Shown: one piece after another, positions 44,041-52,401 of the stretch
Position numbering within the stretch: position 1 is the first letter of the stretch
Layout of the letters: each line of letters opens with the position of its first letter
NCBI GenBank assembly: GCA_001730095.1
Contig: MDLF01000063.1
Span: 186,001 to 250,000 of the forward strand
Reading direction: 5' to 3'
Source of the DNA: Rhodobacteraceae bacterium (ex Bugula neritina AB1)
GTDB taxonomy: Bacteria; Pseudomonadota; Alphaproteobacteria; Rhodobacterales; Rhodobacteraceae
DNA length: 64,000 bases
Position numbers and translations under genes: made by a program
The notes under the pieces: generated by a model
What the model saw: only the letters and a program-made list of their open reading frames with translations
What the model was told of the DNA's origin: nothing
Databases searched by the model: none

Positions 44041-46323
44041 ATGAGCCGTATTCCCTCCAAGGCCGAAATCCTCGACTGGATCTCCGCCAACCCGACCCAT
44101 ACCTCCAAACGCGACATTGCCAAGGCTTTTGGCATCAAGGGCGCCGACCGCATCGACCTCAAGCGTATCCTCAAGGAGCTGGAGGCGGAGGGCCATTTGA
44201 CGAAGCGCAAGAAAACCTATCGCGACCCGGACCAGCTGCCGCCGGTGACTGTGCTGGAGGTGAAGGCGCCGAACGGTGATGGAGACCTGTATGGTCGGCC
44301 GCTGGAATGGCATGGCGAGGGTGTAGAACCCATCATCCTGATCCTGCCCAAGGCCTCGGATCCGGCCCTGGGCCAGGGCGACAAGCTGCTGGTCAAGCTG
44401 CAACTGGTAAAGGACGAGGACCACAATTACGAGGCCCGCCTGATCCGCCGCATCGGCAGCAACCCGAAACGGGTGCTGGGCATCTTCCGGGCCGGTTCCG
44501 AAGGCGGGCGAATTGTGCCGATCGACAAGGCCGCTTCAAGCGAATGGATAGTTGCCCCGGATGCCGTGAACAACGCCAAAGACGGTGAGCTGGTCGAAGC
44601 GGAACAAGCCGGGCCGAAAGGCCGCATGGGCCTGCCGCGTGCCCGCATCGTGGAACGGCTGGGCGACCCGACCGCGCCCAAGGCCGTGTCGCTGATTGCC
44701 ATTCACCAGCATGGCATTCCCGATCACTTCCCCGATCCGGTAATGGCTGAGGCGGATGCCGCCAAACCGATGGGCCTGAAAGGCCGCGAAGACCTGCGCG
44801 AACTGCCGCTGGTCACCATCGATCCGGCGGATGCGCGCGACCATGACGACGCCTGCTATGCCCATGCTGATGACGATCCCAAGAACCCGGGCGGTCATGT
44901 GATCTGGGTGGCGATTGCCGATGTCGCGGCCTATGTGCGCCCCGGCTCGGCGCTGGACCGCGAGGCCAGAAAACGCGGCAACTCGAGCTATTTCCCGGAC
45001 CGGGTAGTGCCGATGCTGCCGGACCGGCTGTCGGGCGATCTGTGCTCCCTGCACGAAGGTGTGCCGCGCGCCTGTATTGCAGTGCGGATGCAAGTGGACG
45101 CCGAGGGCAACAAAATCGGCCACACGTTCGTGCGCGGGCTGATGCGCTCCGCCGCATCGCTGCATTACGCCGAAGTGCAAGAGGCGCAGGACGGCACTGC
45201 TAACGAGAAGACCGCGCCGTTCCTCGACGAAGTGATCAAGCCGCTTTATGCTGCATATGCGGCTCTAACCAAGGCAAAAGCTGCGCGCGAACCGCTGAAT
45301 CTGGACTTGCCGGAGCGCAAGATCGTGCTGGATGAGGACGGCAATGTGACATCGGTCGCCTTCCGCGACCGGCTGGATGCGCACAAACTGATCGAAGAAT
45401 TCATGATCCTCGCCAATGTTGCGGCAGCTGAAACGCTGATCAAGAAGCGCTCGCCGTTGTTGTTCCGGGTGCATGAGGAACCGGCGCAGGAAAAGCTGGA
45501 AGCGCTGCGGGAAACCGCCCAGACCGCTGGACTCAGCCTGGCCAAGGGGCAAGTACTGCAGACGCGGCATCTGAACTCATTGCTGAACCAGGCGGCCGGA
45601 ACAGATGATGCGGAACTCATTAACATCTCCACCCTGCGGTCGATGCAGCAGGCCTATTACAACCCCGAGAACTTTGGCCATTTCGGCCTGGCGCTGCGCA
45701 ACTACGCCCATTTCACCTCACCGATCCGCCGTTACGCGGATCTGATCGTGCACCGGTCGCTGGTGTCTTCGCACGGCTGGGGCGATGACGGGCTGGACGC
45801 GGCGCAGATTGAGCGGCTGGAAGACACCGCCACCCATATTTCCGACACCGAGCGGCGCTCCATGATAGCTGAACGGGACACCACCGACCGGTATCTTGCC
45901 TCCTTCCTGAGCGAGCGGGTGGGCAACGAGTTTGAAGGTCGGATCAGCGGCATTGCCCGCTTTGGCGCCTTTGTGAAACTGGATGAAACCGGGGCGGATG
46001 GTCTGGTGCCCGTTCGCTCAATCGGGCGGGAGTTCTTCCATTTTGATGCACAGGCCGGGACATTGATGGGCGCAGACACCGGAATGACGCTGGCCATTGG
46101 CCAGCGGGTGGCTGTGCGGCTGGTACAGGCAGCACCAGTCACTGGTGGGCTGGAGCTGGAACTGCTTTCCATCGAAGATCAGGAACTGCCCGCCGGCGGC
46201 GGCGGAGGTCGCAAGGGTGGGCGGCGCAGCCCAGCGGGGCGCACTGTCAAACGCAAAGCAGCCAAGTCCAAACACAAGGCCGCTAAAGTAAAACGCAAAG
46301 TGGAACGCAAGCGGCGGAATTGA
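44041..46323 (+). CDS. rnr: Ribonuclease R
   Basis: A 760-residue 3'-to-5' exoribonuclease able to degrade structured RNA. It has an N-terminal winged-helix-like region (SNPTHTSKRDIAKAFGIKG), cold-shock-like domains (about 80-220), the RNB catalytic domain with DPADARDHDDACYA (four metal-binding Asp) and PIRRYADLIVHRSL, and an S1 domain (about 640-720, FEGRISGIARFGAFVKLDETGADGL in part). A Lys/Arg-rich tail ends the protein. GGGGA precedes the ATG. The preceding gene ends 48 nt upstream. Confidence 0.97.
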   Translation: MSRIPSKAEILDWISANPTHTSKRDIAKAFGIKGADRIDLKRILKELEAEGHLTKRKKTYRDPDQLPPVTVLEVKAPNGDGDLYGRPLEWHGEGVEPIILILPKASDPALGQGDKLLVKLQLVKDEDHNYEARLIRRIGSNPKRVLGIFRAGSEGGRIVPIDKAASSEWIVAPDAVNNAKDGELVEAEQAGPKGRMGLPRARIVERLGDPTAPKAVSLIAIHQHGIPDHFPDPVMAEADAAKPMGLKGREDLRELPLVTIDPADARDHDDACYAHADDDPKNPGGHVIWVAIADVAAYVRPGSALDREARKRGNSSYFPDRVVPMLPDRLSGDLCSLHEGVPRACIAVRMQVDAEGNKIGHTFVRGLMRSAASLHYAEVQEAQDGTANEKTAPFLDEVIKPLYAAYAALTKAKAAREPLNLDLPERKIVLDEDGNVTSVAFRDRLDAHKLIEEFMILANVAAAETLIKKRSPLLFRVHEEPAQEKLEALRETAQTAGLSLAKGQVLQTRHLNSLLNQAAGTDDAELINISTLRSMQQAYYNPENFGHFGLALRNYAHFTSPIRRYADLIVHRSLVSSHGWGDDGLDAAQIERLEDTATHISDTERRSMIAERDTTDRYLASFLSERVGNEFEGRISGIARFGAFVKLDETGADGLVPVRSIGREFFHFDAQAGTLMGADTGMTLAIGQRVAVRLVQAAPVTGGLELELLSIEDQELPAGGGGGRKGGRRSPAGRTVKRKAAKSKHKAAKVKRKVERKRRN

Positions 46324-46325
46324 TC

Positions 46326-46347
46326 GTCTGCCCCGCCCCGGGCAGAC
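46326..46347. other. Hairpin between rnr and the DUF1801 gene
   Basis: GTCTGCCC and GGGCAGAC form a perfect 8-bp stem around CGCCCC... (46326-46347), 2 nt after the rnr stop and 15 nt before the facing DUF1801 stop. No T run follows on either strand, so it may protect RNA ends or act as a weak terminator. Confidence 0.45.
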
Positions 46348-46362
46348 CAACATTCTGTCACA

Positions 46363-46779
46363 CTAGGCATCCAGCGGCGGGCGCTTTTTGTATATCAGCG
46401 CCCGTTTCACCAGCCAGCCGTGTCGCAAAGGCTCCACCTGCCGGGGATCGTCGAACAGTACCGCGCGAGTTCCCTCTAACCGGTCCCAGGCTGGAAAAAC
46501 CTTGGCAAACTCCGGGATCAGTTGGCTTTGGCAATGCACAAAAAGCGCAAAACGCGCAGCTTTTGGCACTCCCAGCCGGATCGTTGAACCGATCTTGGTG
46601 TCAGGCGTGATGTAGGATGGCTGCCCCCAGCGCAGCACTTCCTCCACTCGCCCGGCCTCTGGAGTTTCGGCAACGGTATCAAGTATCAGCCGTCGCAGCC
46701 GGAGCAGCCCCTCTTGCGCGAGCGGATCTGAAACCGCAAAAGCGGTCTCAATCTCTGGTCCGGCAAAATCAGGTTTCAT
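46363..46779 (-). CDS. DUF1801 domain protein
   Basis: A 138-residue protein of the YdhG-like/DUF1801 fold (Frataxin-like in annotation). It shows LLRLRRLILDTVAETPEAGRVEE, LRWGQPSY, and KAARFALFVHCQ, followed by the ending KRALIYKKR. Function unknown. Chosen start ATG 46777-46779 overlaps the stop of the glutathione transferase gene (ATGA); the frame upstream is open for 14 codons but coupling favours this start. Co-transcribed with the transferase. Confidence 0.8.
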   Translation of the reverse strand: MKPDFAGPEIETAFAVSDPLAQEGLLRLRRLILDTVAETPEAGRVEEVLRWGQPSYITPDTKIGSTIRLGVPKAARFALFVHCQSQLIPEFAKVFPAWDRLEGTRAVLFDDPRQVEPLRHGWLVKRALIYKKRPPLDA

Positions 46780-47474
46780 GGCAAGGACACGGTTTCGAAC
46801 ACCCGGCTCAGATATGCGCATAGTATCTTGTCGTCGCGCAAGCGTTTACTGACCGCAGAGGCTTTAGACGTTTCCAGCATCGAGACCAGGAACGGCGCGA
46901 TGCTCAGATCCGCAGAAGAGATCCTGTCCCCCAAAAGAAAGGGATTTGCAGCGGCAAGCTCGGCGATAGGCTGCAAATCCTTTTCCAGCCGATGCATCCG
47001 TTCCGTCTCAGTAAATCGCGCAAGGCCTTGCCACTGCAACCCGGCCTGGATTTCTGTCCTGACTGGCGCGCTGACCTCTTCGCGCACAGCCTCCGGGACC
47101 GCTTCAAAGATTTCATCCCGCACTTCCGGCCAAACCGCATCATCATTCCAACGCATCTGCAACAAGTGCAAACCCAAGTGGTTTTCTGCCAACCGCACCC
47201 AGGCGCGGGCATGAGCGCGCGCCGCTGTATTCAGTCCCTGGTCAAAATCCGCCCCTTCTCCTTCCAGCCAGTCTCGAATGCCCTCGCTGTCTGCGATTTG
47301 GCCCAAAGGTGTTTCCAGAACCGGCAATTTCTGGTGTGGCATTGATGTCGGATCCAACATGTCGCTGCGGCGCCAGGGCTGACCAGACAGCACCAGCATC
47401 ATCGCAGATTTGATGCAGAAGGGACTGATGCTGAACAGCCCGAAGCCTGCGGGGAAAGTAAGGAGAGAAAGCAT
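46776..47474 (-). CDS. Glutathione S-transferase family protein
   Basis: A 232-residue protein. The N-terminal thioredoxin-like part reads FSISPFCIKSAMMLVLSGQPWRR, followed by KLPVLETPLGQIADSEGIRDWL (substrate/glutathione loop); residues about 90-232 are helical (GST C-terminal domain, metaxin-like). A Cys stands where Ser or Tyr is often catalytic. Substrate unknown. It diverges from a YafY-type regulator; a palindrome lies between. Its stop overlaps the DUF1801 start, so both are probably controlled together. Confidence 0.85.
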   Translation of the reverse strand: MLSLLTFPAGFGLFSISPFCIKSAMMLVLSGQPWRRSDMLDPTSMPHQKLPVLETPLGQIADSEGIRDWLEGEGADFDQGLNTAARAHARAWVRLAENHLGLHLLQMRWNDDAVWPEVRDEIFEAVPEAVREEVSAPVRTEIQAGLQWQGLARFTETERMHRLEKDLQPIAELAAANPFLLGDRISSADLSIAPFLVSMLETSKASAVSKRLRDDKILCAYLSRVFETVSLP

Positions 47475-47525
47475 TTTTGAAATCCCGTTGATTGCATTTA
47501 CTGGTTCTTTCTCTAAACTCGCCTA

Positions 47526-47542
47526 ATGACAAAAAGTGTCAT
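47526..47542. promoter_or_regulatory. Operator-like palindrome between GST operon and YafY-type gene
   Basis: ATGACA-AAAAG-TGTCAT is a perfect 6-5-6 inverted repeat, 52 nt before the GST start and 22 nt before the regulator start. Position and shape (TGACA-N5-TGTCA) suit a site for the adjacent YafY/WYL regulator, which would then control both genes. The pairing is inferred. Confidence 0.55.
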
Positions 47543-47563
47543 CAGCGCATAAGATGATCAGCC

Positions 47564-48253
47564 ATGTCCCGGACCCACCGTCTTTTTCAATTAATGCAGG
47601 CCCTGAGACTAGGGCCCGGCCCACATACGGCTGCGCGGCTGGGTAATGAACTCGGCGTGTCGGCCCGCAGTATCCACCGTGATATCGCCACCCTGCGCGA
47701 GATGGGGGCGGTTATTGATGGCGAAGCGGGCTATGGCTTTACCTTGATCGAGGACAATGCCCTGCCGCCGATGGGGTTTCGCGATACAGAGCTGGAAGCC
47801 CTGGTGCTGGGCCTGCGAGAGGTTGAGCAGATTGGAGACCCGGAACTGGCCACAGCCGCCTCTGAAGCCTTGCGCAAACTGCAGGCCAGACTGCCGCCCC
47901 GGCAAGCACACCGTCTGCGCCATGCAGTTCTGGCACCATACCGTTTTGACCGGCCAATCCCGCCCGCGATTTCTTCGCAGGACTTGCGGCAAGCCGCCTG
48001 GACAGAAGTCGAAGTGCGTTTTGGATACACCGATGGCCATGGTGCTGTGACAGAAAGGCAAGTGAAGCCGCTGAGCGTGGTCTATTTCGACCGTTCCACA
48101 GTTCTGATTGCCTGGTGCGGCCTGCGCGAAGCGGTGCGGGTGTTCCGGCTGGACCGCATGTGCGACCTGGAGGTGACGGACCAAAGTTTCCGCCCGCACC
48201 GCGTACCAATGCTGCGGGACGCTCTGGACCAACTTCGGCAGAAACACCATTGA
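47564..48253 (+). CDS. YafY-type transcriptional regulator (HTH_11 + WYL)
   Basis: A 229-residue regulator. The N-terminal HTH (about 1-55) shows LFQLMQALRLGPGPHTAARLGNELGVSARSIHRDIATLREMGA, and the C-terminal WYL domain (about 135-229) shows VKPLSVVYFDRSTVLIAWCGLREAVRVFRLDRM. The WYL domain usually binds a ligand. It is divergent from the GST/DUF1801 pair and probably regulates it. Ends before a spacer leading to the lytic transglycosylase. Confidence 0.88.
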   Translation: MSRTHRLFQLMQALRLGPGPHTAARLGNELGVSARSIHRDIATLREMGAVIDGEAGYGFTLIEDNALPPMGFRDTELEALVLGLREVEQIGDPELATAASEALRKLQARLPPRQAHRLRHAVLAPYRFDRPIPPAISSQDLRQAAWTEVEVRFGYTDGHGAVTERQVKPLSVVYFDRSTVLIAWCGLREAVRVFRLDRMCDLEVTDQSFRPHRVPMLRDALDQLRQKHH

Positions 48254-48366
48254 GAACGCGGCCAAGGACCCCGGCAGGCGGCCCCCCGCACATGAAATGA
48301 CTGGCCTCTTTACCCGGGCTTAGCCGCCGTTAGACTGGTGTTGAGCAGTGAACAACGAGGGGCATC

Positions 48367-49698
48367 ATGCGTAGATGGGTAACGTTTTCGATGGTGATGG
48401 CAGGCAGTGCAATGGCAGCGGAGGCTGCGGCAGCCAATTCCTTGGCCGCTTCAGAGCGCCCGGACACCATCAATGAGGAGGGGCAAAATGACAGCTTTCA
48501 GCTGGCTTCAGCCACATCCTTGAGACCGGCCGCCAAGCCTGTTGCGCTTCAAGCGAGAGCTGTGGAACAGGCCGCGGCCGAAAGGGACTTCAAAGGGTGG
48601 ATCACGGACTTCAAAGGCCGCGCCATGACGCAGGGGATCAGCCCGCCGGTGCTGGACAAGGCCTTTGACGGCGTGGTCTACGATCCCGAAGTGATCCGTC
48701 GGGACCGCAATCAGTCGGAGTTCACCAAGACAATCTGGGATTATCTGGACAGTGCGGCCTCGGCCCTGCGGGTGAAGAACGGCAAGGCAGCATTGCGTCA
48801 GCAACAGGCGCGGCTGGCGCAGATCGAGGCGCAGTTCGGCGTCGAGAAAGAGATTGTCGTGGCGATCTGGGGGCTGGAGAGCAGCTATGGCGCCTTCCGC
48901 GGCAAGATGAATGTGATCCGCTCGCTTGCAACGCTCGCCTTTGACAGCCGCCGTGGTGCTTTTTTCGAAGGGCAGCTGCTGGCGGCGCTGAAGATCCTGC
49001 AGGCCGGAGACGTCCCCGCCCGCGAGATGACCGGAAGCTGGGCCGGTGCGATGGGACATACCCAGTTCATCCCGACATCCTATCTCGACTACGCCGTTGA
49101 TTTTACAGGCGACGGCAAACGGGACATCTGGTCGGACGATCCTGCCGATGCACTGGCCTCGACCGCAGCCTACTTGAAGCAGTTCGGCTGGGTAACCGGC
49201 CAGCCATGGGGAGTCGAAGTGGTCTTGCCCAAGCATTTTGACTACACGCTGGCCGACCGGGAAATCGAGAAGCCGCCAGCTGATTGGGCCGCCTTGGGCA
49301 TAAGAGGGCTCGACGGCCATGCGGTGCAGGACCACGGGCCCGCTTCCATTCTGCTGCCGGCTGGCAGTGAGGGCGCGGCTTTCATGATCTTCCGGAATTT
49401 TGCTGTGCTGGAGCGTTACAACACGGCGGACGCCTATGTGATCGGCGTCGGGCATCTGGCCGATCGGATCAAAGGCGGCGCACCGATCAAGTCCGGCTGG
49501 CCACGCAGCGACCGCGCATTGTCTTTGGCTGAACGGGAAGAGATGCAGACGCGGCTGACCCGGGCGGGTTTTGACACCGAAGGCATTGACGGCAAGATCG
49601 GGCCTAAAACCATCGGTGCTGTACGGGCCTATCAGGTTGCAAATGGACTGACACCAGACGGCTATGCCTCGCCGCGTCTGCTGGAAAGGCTGCGGTAG
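48367..49698 (+). CDS. Lytic murein transglycosylase (MltB family)
   Basis: A 443-residue cell-wall enzyme. A signal peptide (about 1-23) is followed by a variable linker, then the MltB/SLT_2 catalytic domain (about 75-365) with the catalytic Glu171 in WGLESSYG and the GSWAGAMGHTQFIPTSYL motif. Residues about 385-443 form a peptidoglycan-binding domain (GFDTEGIDGKIGPKTIGAVRAYQ). It cleaves the glycan strand to 1,6-anhydromuramyl products, probably in the periplasm; no lipobox was seen. GAGGGG precedes the ATG. Bidirectional terminator follows. Confidence 0.92.
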   Translation: MRRWVTFSMVMAGSAMAAEAAAANSLAASERPDTINEEGQNDSFQLASATSLRPAAKPVALQARAVEQAAAERDFKGWITDFKGRAMTQGISPPVLDKAFDGVVYDPEVIRRDRNQSEFTKTIWDYLDSAASALRVKNGKAALRQQQARLAQIEAQFGVEKEIVVAIWGLESSYGAFRGKMNVIRSLATLAFDSRRGAFFEGQLLAALKILQAGDVPAREMTGSWAGAMGHTQFIPTSYLDYAVDFTGDGKRDIWSDDPADALASTAAYLKQFGWVTGQPWGVEVVLPKHFDYTLADREIEKPPADWAALGIRGLDGHAVQDHGPASILLPAGSEGAAFMIFRNFAVLERYNTADAYVIGVGHLADRIKGGAPIKSGWPRSDRALSLAEREEMQTRLTRAGFDTEGIDGKIGPKTIGAVRAYQVANGLTPDGYASPRLLERLR

Positions 49699-49767
49699 AT
49701 AGGCCGGGCCAACCCATCCTGGCCTGCGGCCCATTCCTCCCCGGGATGCTTCCACAGCAGGAAATGC

Positions 49768-49800
49768 AAAAGGCCCCGCTTTTGGCGGGGCCTTTTGTTT
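49768..49800. terminator. Bidirectional rho-independent terminator
   Basis: A 12-bp perfect stem (AAAAGGCCCCGC with GCGGGGCCTTTT, 49768-49796) around TTTTG. T runs on both strands make it usable for the transglycosylase gene and for the leftward polyamine-type ABC operon whose last stop is at 49816. Confidence 0.92.
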
Positions 49801-49815
49801 GAAATTTGCCTTGGG

Positions 49816-51027
49816 TCAGGTCGGCGACATGCCACGCAACCGTTCGGAACGGCGGCGCAGCATTTCGACCGTGGCAAGAAGCATGATGGAGATCGCCACA
49901 AGAATGGTCGCCACCGCCAGAATGGTCGGTGAAATCTGCTCGCGCAGACCGGTGAACATCTGCCAGGGCAGGGTTTTCTGGCCGGCTGAGCCGACAAACA
50001 GAACCACCACAACCTCGTCAAATGAGGTGATGAAGGCAAACAGTCCGCCGGAAATCACGCCGGGCAGGATCAGCGGCATCTGCACCCGGAAGAAAGTGGT
50101 AACTGGACCTGCGCCCATGTTGGCCGCGGCACGGGTCAGCGAATTGTCGAAACCCACAAGCGTTGCGGTCACCGTAATGATCACAAACGGAATACCAAGG
50201 ACAGCATGCGCCAAAACCACTTTGACATAGCCGACAAAGGACTTGGGCAGGCCCAAAGAGCCTTCCAGCCAGTTGCCGATGTCTGAGTAGAAGAAGAACA
50301 TGCCCGTTGCCGAGATGATCAACGGCACGATCATCGGTGAAATCAGGACCGCCATGATCGCGCGGCGGAACGGCACATGGCTTTGGCTGAGGCCGATGGC
50401 CGCCAAAGTGCCCAGGCTGACCGAAATGACCGTGGCAATCGGTGCGATGATCAGCGAGTTCTTAAAGGAACGCTGCCATTCATTGTTGTTGAAGAAATCC
50501 TGATAGTGCTTCAGCGAATACCCGGCGGGATCCAGCCGCAGCATTTCCGGCGTGAAGGTGAAGAAGTCCTGTGCATTGAAGCTGAGCGGCATCACCACAA
50601 GGATCGGCGTGATCAGGAAAACAAAGATCGCGCCGCAGATCACGCGAAAGCCATAGTGCCACAGCACCTGTTTGGGCGTCAGATACGGCAGTAGCCGGGC
50701 GCGGTAGCGGCCCTCATACAGCCAGTAGATGAACCAGTGATAGAACCAGCCCGCCAATGCGCCAACGATCATCAGTGCAATCCCGCCAAGCAGGAAGCCG
50801 ACAACAGCCATGCTCGCGATGGTGATCCACTTGGCCAGCGCTTCGTTCTTCAGAACGAAGATATAGAAGGCCGCCAAACCTGTGATGATCGCCGCCCCAA
50901 GGACAACGCCCAGCAGGCCAGAGCCGTTGGCCGTGCCGAGGAAGAGGCCGAAAAAACCGCCAGCCGCTGCCGTCACGGGCAGTACCATCGACATGGGTTT
51001 GCGGGAGATAGGTGTCAGTGCCGCCAT
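49816..51027 (-). CDS. ABC transporter permease (PotC-like) with N-terminal extension
   Basis: A 403-residue inner-membrane permease. The C-terminal 270 residues form a normal binding-protein-dependent permease of the spermidine/putrescine type with about six helices and the EAA-type loop TRAAANMGAGPVTTFFRVQMPLILPG. The first 130 residues add about four more hydrophobic segments and a charged linker absent from E. coli PotC. Its start follows closely (5 nt) the stop of the partner permease gene. It is the last gene in this operon, before a bidirectional terminator. Confidence 0.88.
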   Translation of the reverse strand: MAALTPISRKPMSMVLPVTAAAGGFFGLFLGTANGSGLLGVVLGAAIITGLAAFYIFVLKNEALAKWITIASMAVVGFLLGGIALMIVGALAGWFYHWFIYWLYEGRYRARLLPYLTPKQVLWHYGFRVICGAIFVFLITPILVVMPLSFNAQDFFTFTPEMLRLDPAGYSLKHYQDFFNNNEWQRSFKNSLIIAPIATVISVSLGTLAAIGLSQSHVPFRRAIMAVLISPMIVPLIISATGMFFFYSDIGNWLEGSLGLPKSFVGYVKVVLAHAVLGIPFVIITVTATLVGFDNSLTRAAANMGAGPVTTFFRVQMPLILPGVISGGLFAFITSFDEVVVVLFVGSAGQKTLPWQMFTGLREQISPTILAVATILVAISIMLLATVEMLRRRSERLRGMSPT

Positions 51028-51032
51028 GATGC

Positions 51033-52307
51033 TTAACCCAGTTTCACGTTGTCGATGCCCACGATTTTGTCATAGGCCCAGTAGAGGATCAGAACCACCG
51101 CCAGCAGGATGGCGCCAAGCGCCGCAGCGAGCCCCCAGTTCAGAGAGCTGGAGATGTGGTAGGCGATCCGGTTGGAAATGAAGACACCCTTGGTGCCGCC
51201 GACGATTTCCGGCGTGATGTAGTAGCCGATCGCCAGAATGAAGACGAGGATCGAGCCGGCGCCGATACCCGGAACTGACAGCGGGAAATAAATCCGCCAG
51301 AACGCGGTCCAATCGGTGGCGCCCATGGATTTTGCGGCACGCACATAGGTCGGCTTGATTGTCTGCATCACCGAATACATCGGCAGGATCATGAATGGCA
51401 GCAGGATGTGGGTCATCGCCACGATAGTGCCGAACTGGTTGTTAATCATGACCAGTCGGGCGTCATCGGCAACCAGGCCAACCCAGACCAGAACTTCGTT
51501 GATGACGCCTTGTTGCTGCAGCATGACTTTCCAGGCGGAAGTCCGCACCAGAAGAGAGGTCCAGAAAGGCAGCAGCACAAGGATCATCAGCACGTTTGCA
51601 GTGCGGGCAGGCAGGTTGGCCAGTATCCAGGCAACCGGGTAACCCAGAACGATGCAGGAGGCCGTGATGACAAGCGACATGATCAACGTACGCTGGAACA
51701 ACGTAACCAAAATCTGCTTGTCTTCGGGCTGTGCCTGCGCGCCTTCGGGCGTGCGCCGCATGTCAATGGCATTCAAGAAGTATCCATTGGTGATGCGGAC
51801 AGAATGGGTCTTTAGCACCTTCCAGGTTTCAACGTCGCCCCAGTCCTTGTTGATGCCGATCAGCGTATCCTTGAACGGAGCGTCGGCGGCCGGATCAAGC
51901 TTCTTGATCTTGCGGCCGGACTTGCGAAACAGCGATGACATACCTGTCTGTTCATAGTTCAGCCTGGTGCCCAGCCTTGTATGCCGCTTGACCGCAATCG
52001 CTGCCACCATATCGGTCACAAAGGCGGCATATACAGGTTCATCCGGAAGCTCACCGCTTTCAGCATCCCAGCTTTCCAGCGCCACAACCGTCAACGGCAG
52101 CGTGTCTGCAACAAGGTCGTTGGCCACGGAACGGGACAACATAGTGCCAATCGGGATGATGAAGGACACCAATACAAAGATCAGCAGTGGCGCGATCAGG
52201 GCAAGCGCACGCAGTTTCTGGATGCGGAGGGCCCGGGCGAGGCTTTTCTTGAGCGGCGTGCCGTCCGCTGCAAGAACTGGCCCGCCGGTGGCGGCAGTAT
52301 CGGTCAT
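51033..52307 (-). CDS. ABC transporter permease (PotB-like) with large periplasmic insert
   Basis: A 424-residue permease. After the first helix (about 34-55) a hydrophilic stretch of about 145 residues, rich in charged residues, precedes the second helix; this is unusual in PotB. The rest carries about five helices and the permease loop YVRAAKSMGATDWTAFWRIYFPLSVPG. It pairs with the PotC-like permease 5 nt downstream and probably forms a heterodimer for the binding protein encoded upstream. Start ATG 52305-52307; a hairpin lies between it and the binding-protein gene. Confidence 0.88.
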   Translation of the reverse strand: MTDTAATGGPVLAADGTPLKKSLARALRIQKLRALALIAPLLIFVLVSFIIPIGTMLSRSVANDLVADTLPLTVVALESWDAESGELPDEPVYAAFVTDMVAAIAVKRHTRLGTRLNYEQTGMSSLFRKSGRKIKKLDPAADAPFKDTLIGINKDWGDVETWKVLKTHSVRITNGYFLNAIDMRRTPEGAQAQPEDKQILVTLFQRTLIMSLVITASCIVLGYPVAWILANLPARTANVLMILVLLPFWTSLLVRTSAWKVMLQQQGVINEVLVWVGLVADDARLVMINNQFGTIVAMTHILLPFMILPMYSVMQTIKPTYVRAAKSMGATDWTAFWRIYFPLSVPGIGAGSILVFILAIGYYITPEIVGGTKGVFISNRIAYHISSSLNWGLAAALGAILLAVVLILYWAYDKIVGIDNVKLG

Positions 52308-52359
52308 GTCTTCCCCGTTGGTCTTGTTGTTCCGGTCAAACGATCAGTCATTTACCGGT

Positions 52360-52383
52360 GGAAAGGGCCAGCAGGCCCTTTCC
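52360..52383 (-). other. Intra-operon hairpin after binding-protein gene
   Basis: GGAAAGGGCC (52360-52369) and GGCCCTTTCC (52374-52383) are a perfect 10-bp inverted repeat around AGCA, 18 nt after the binding-protein stop. No good T run follows, so partial termination or RNA stabilisation is likelier. A matching hairpin follows potF in the other operon. Confidence 0.7.
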
Positions 52384-52401
52384 AATCTTCAGATCAGCCG
52401 A

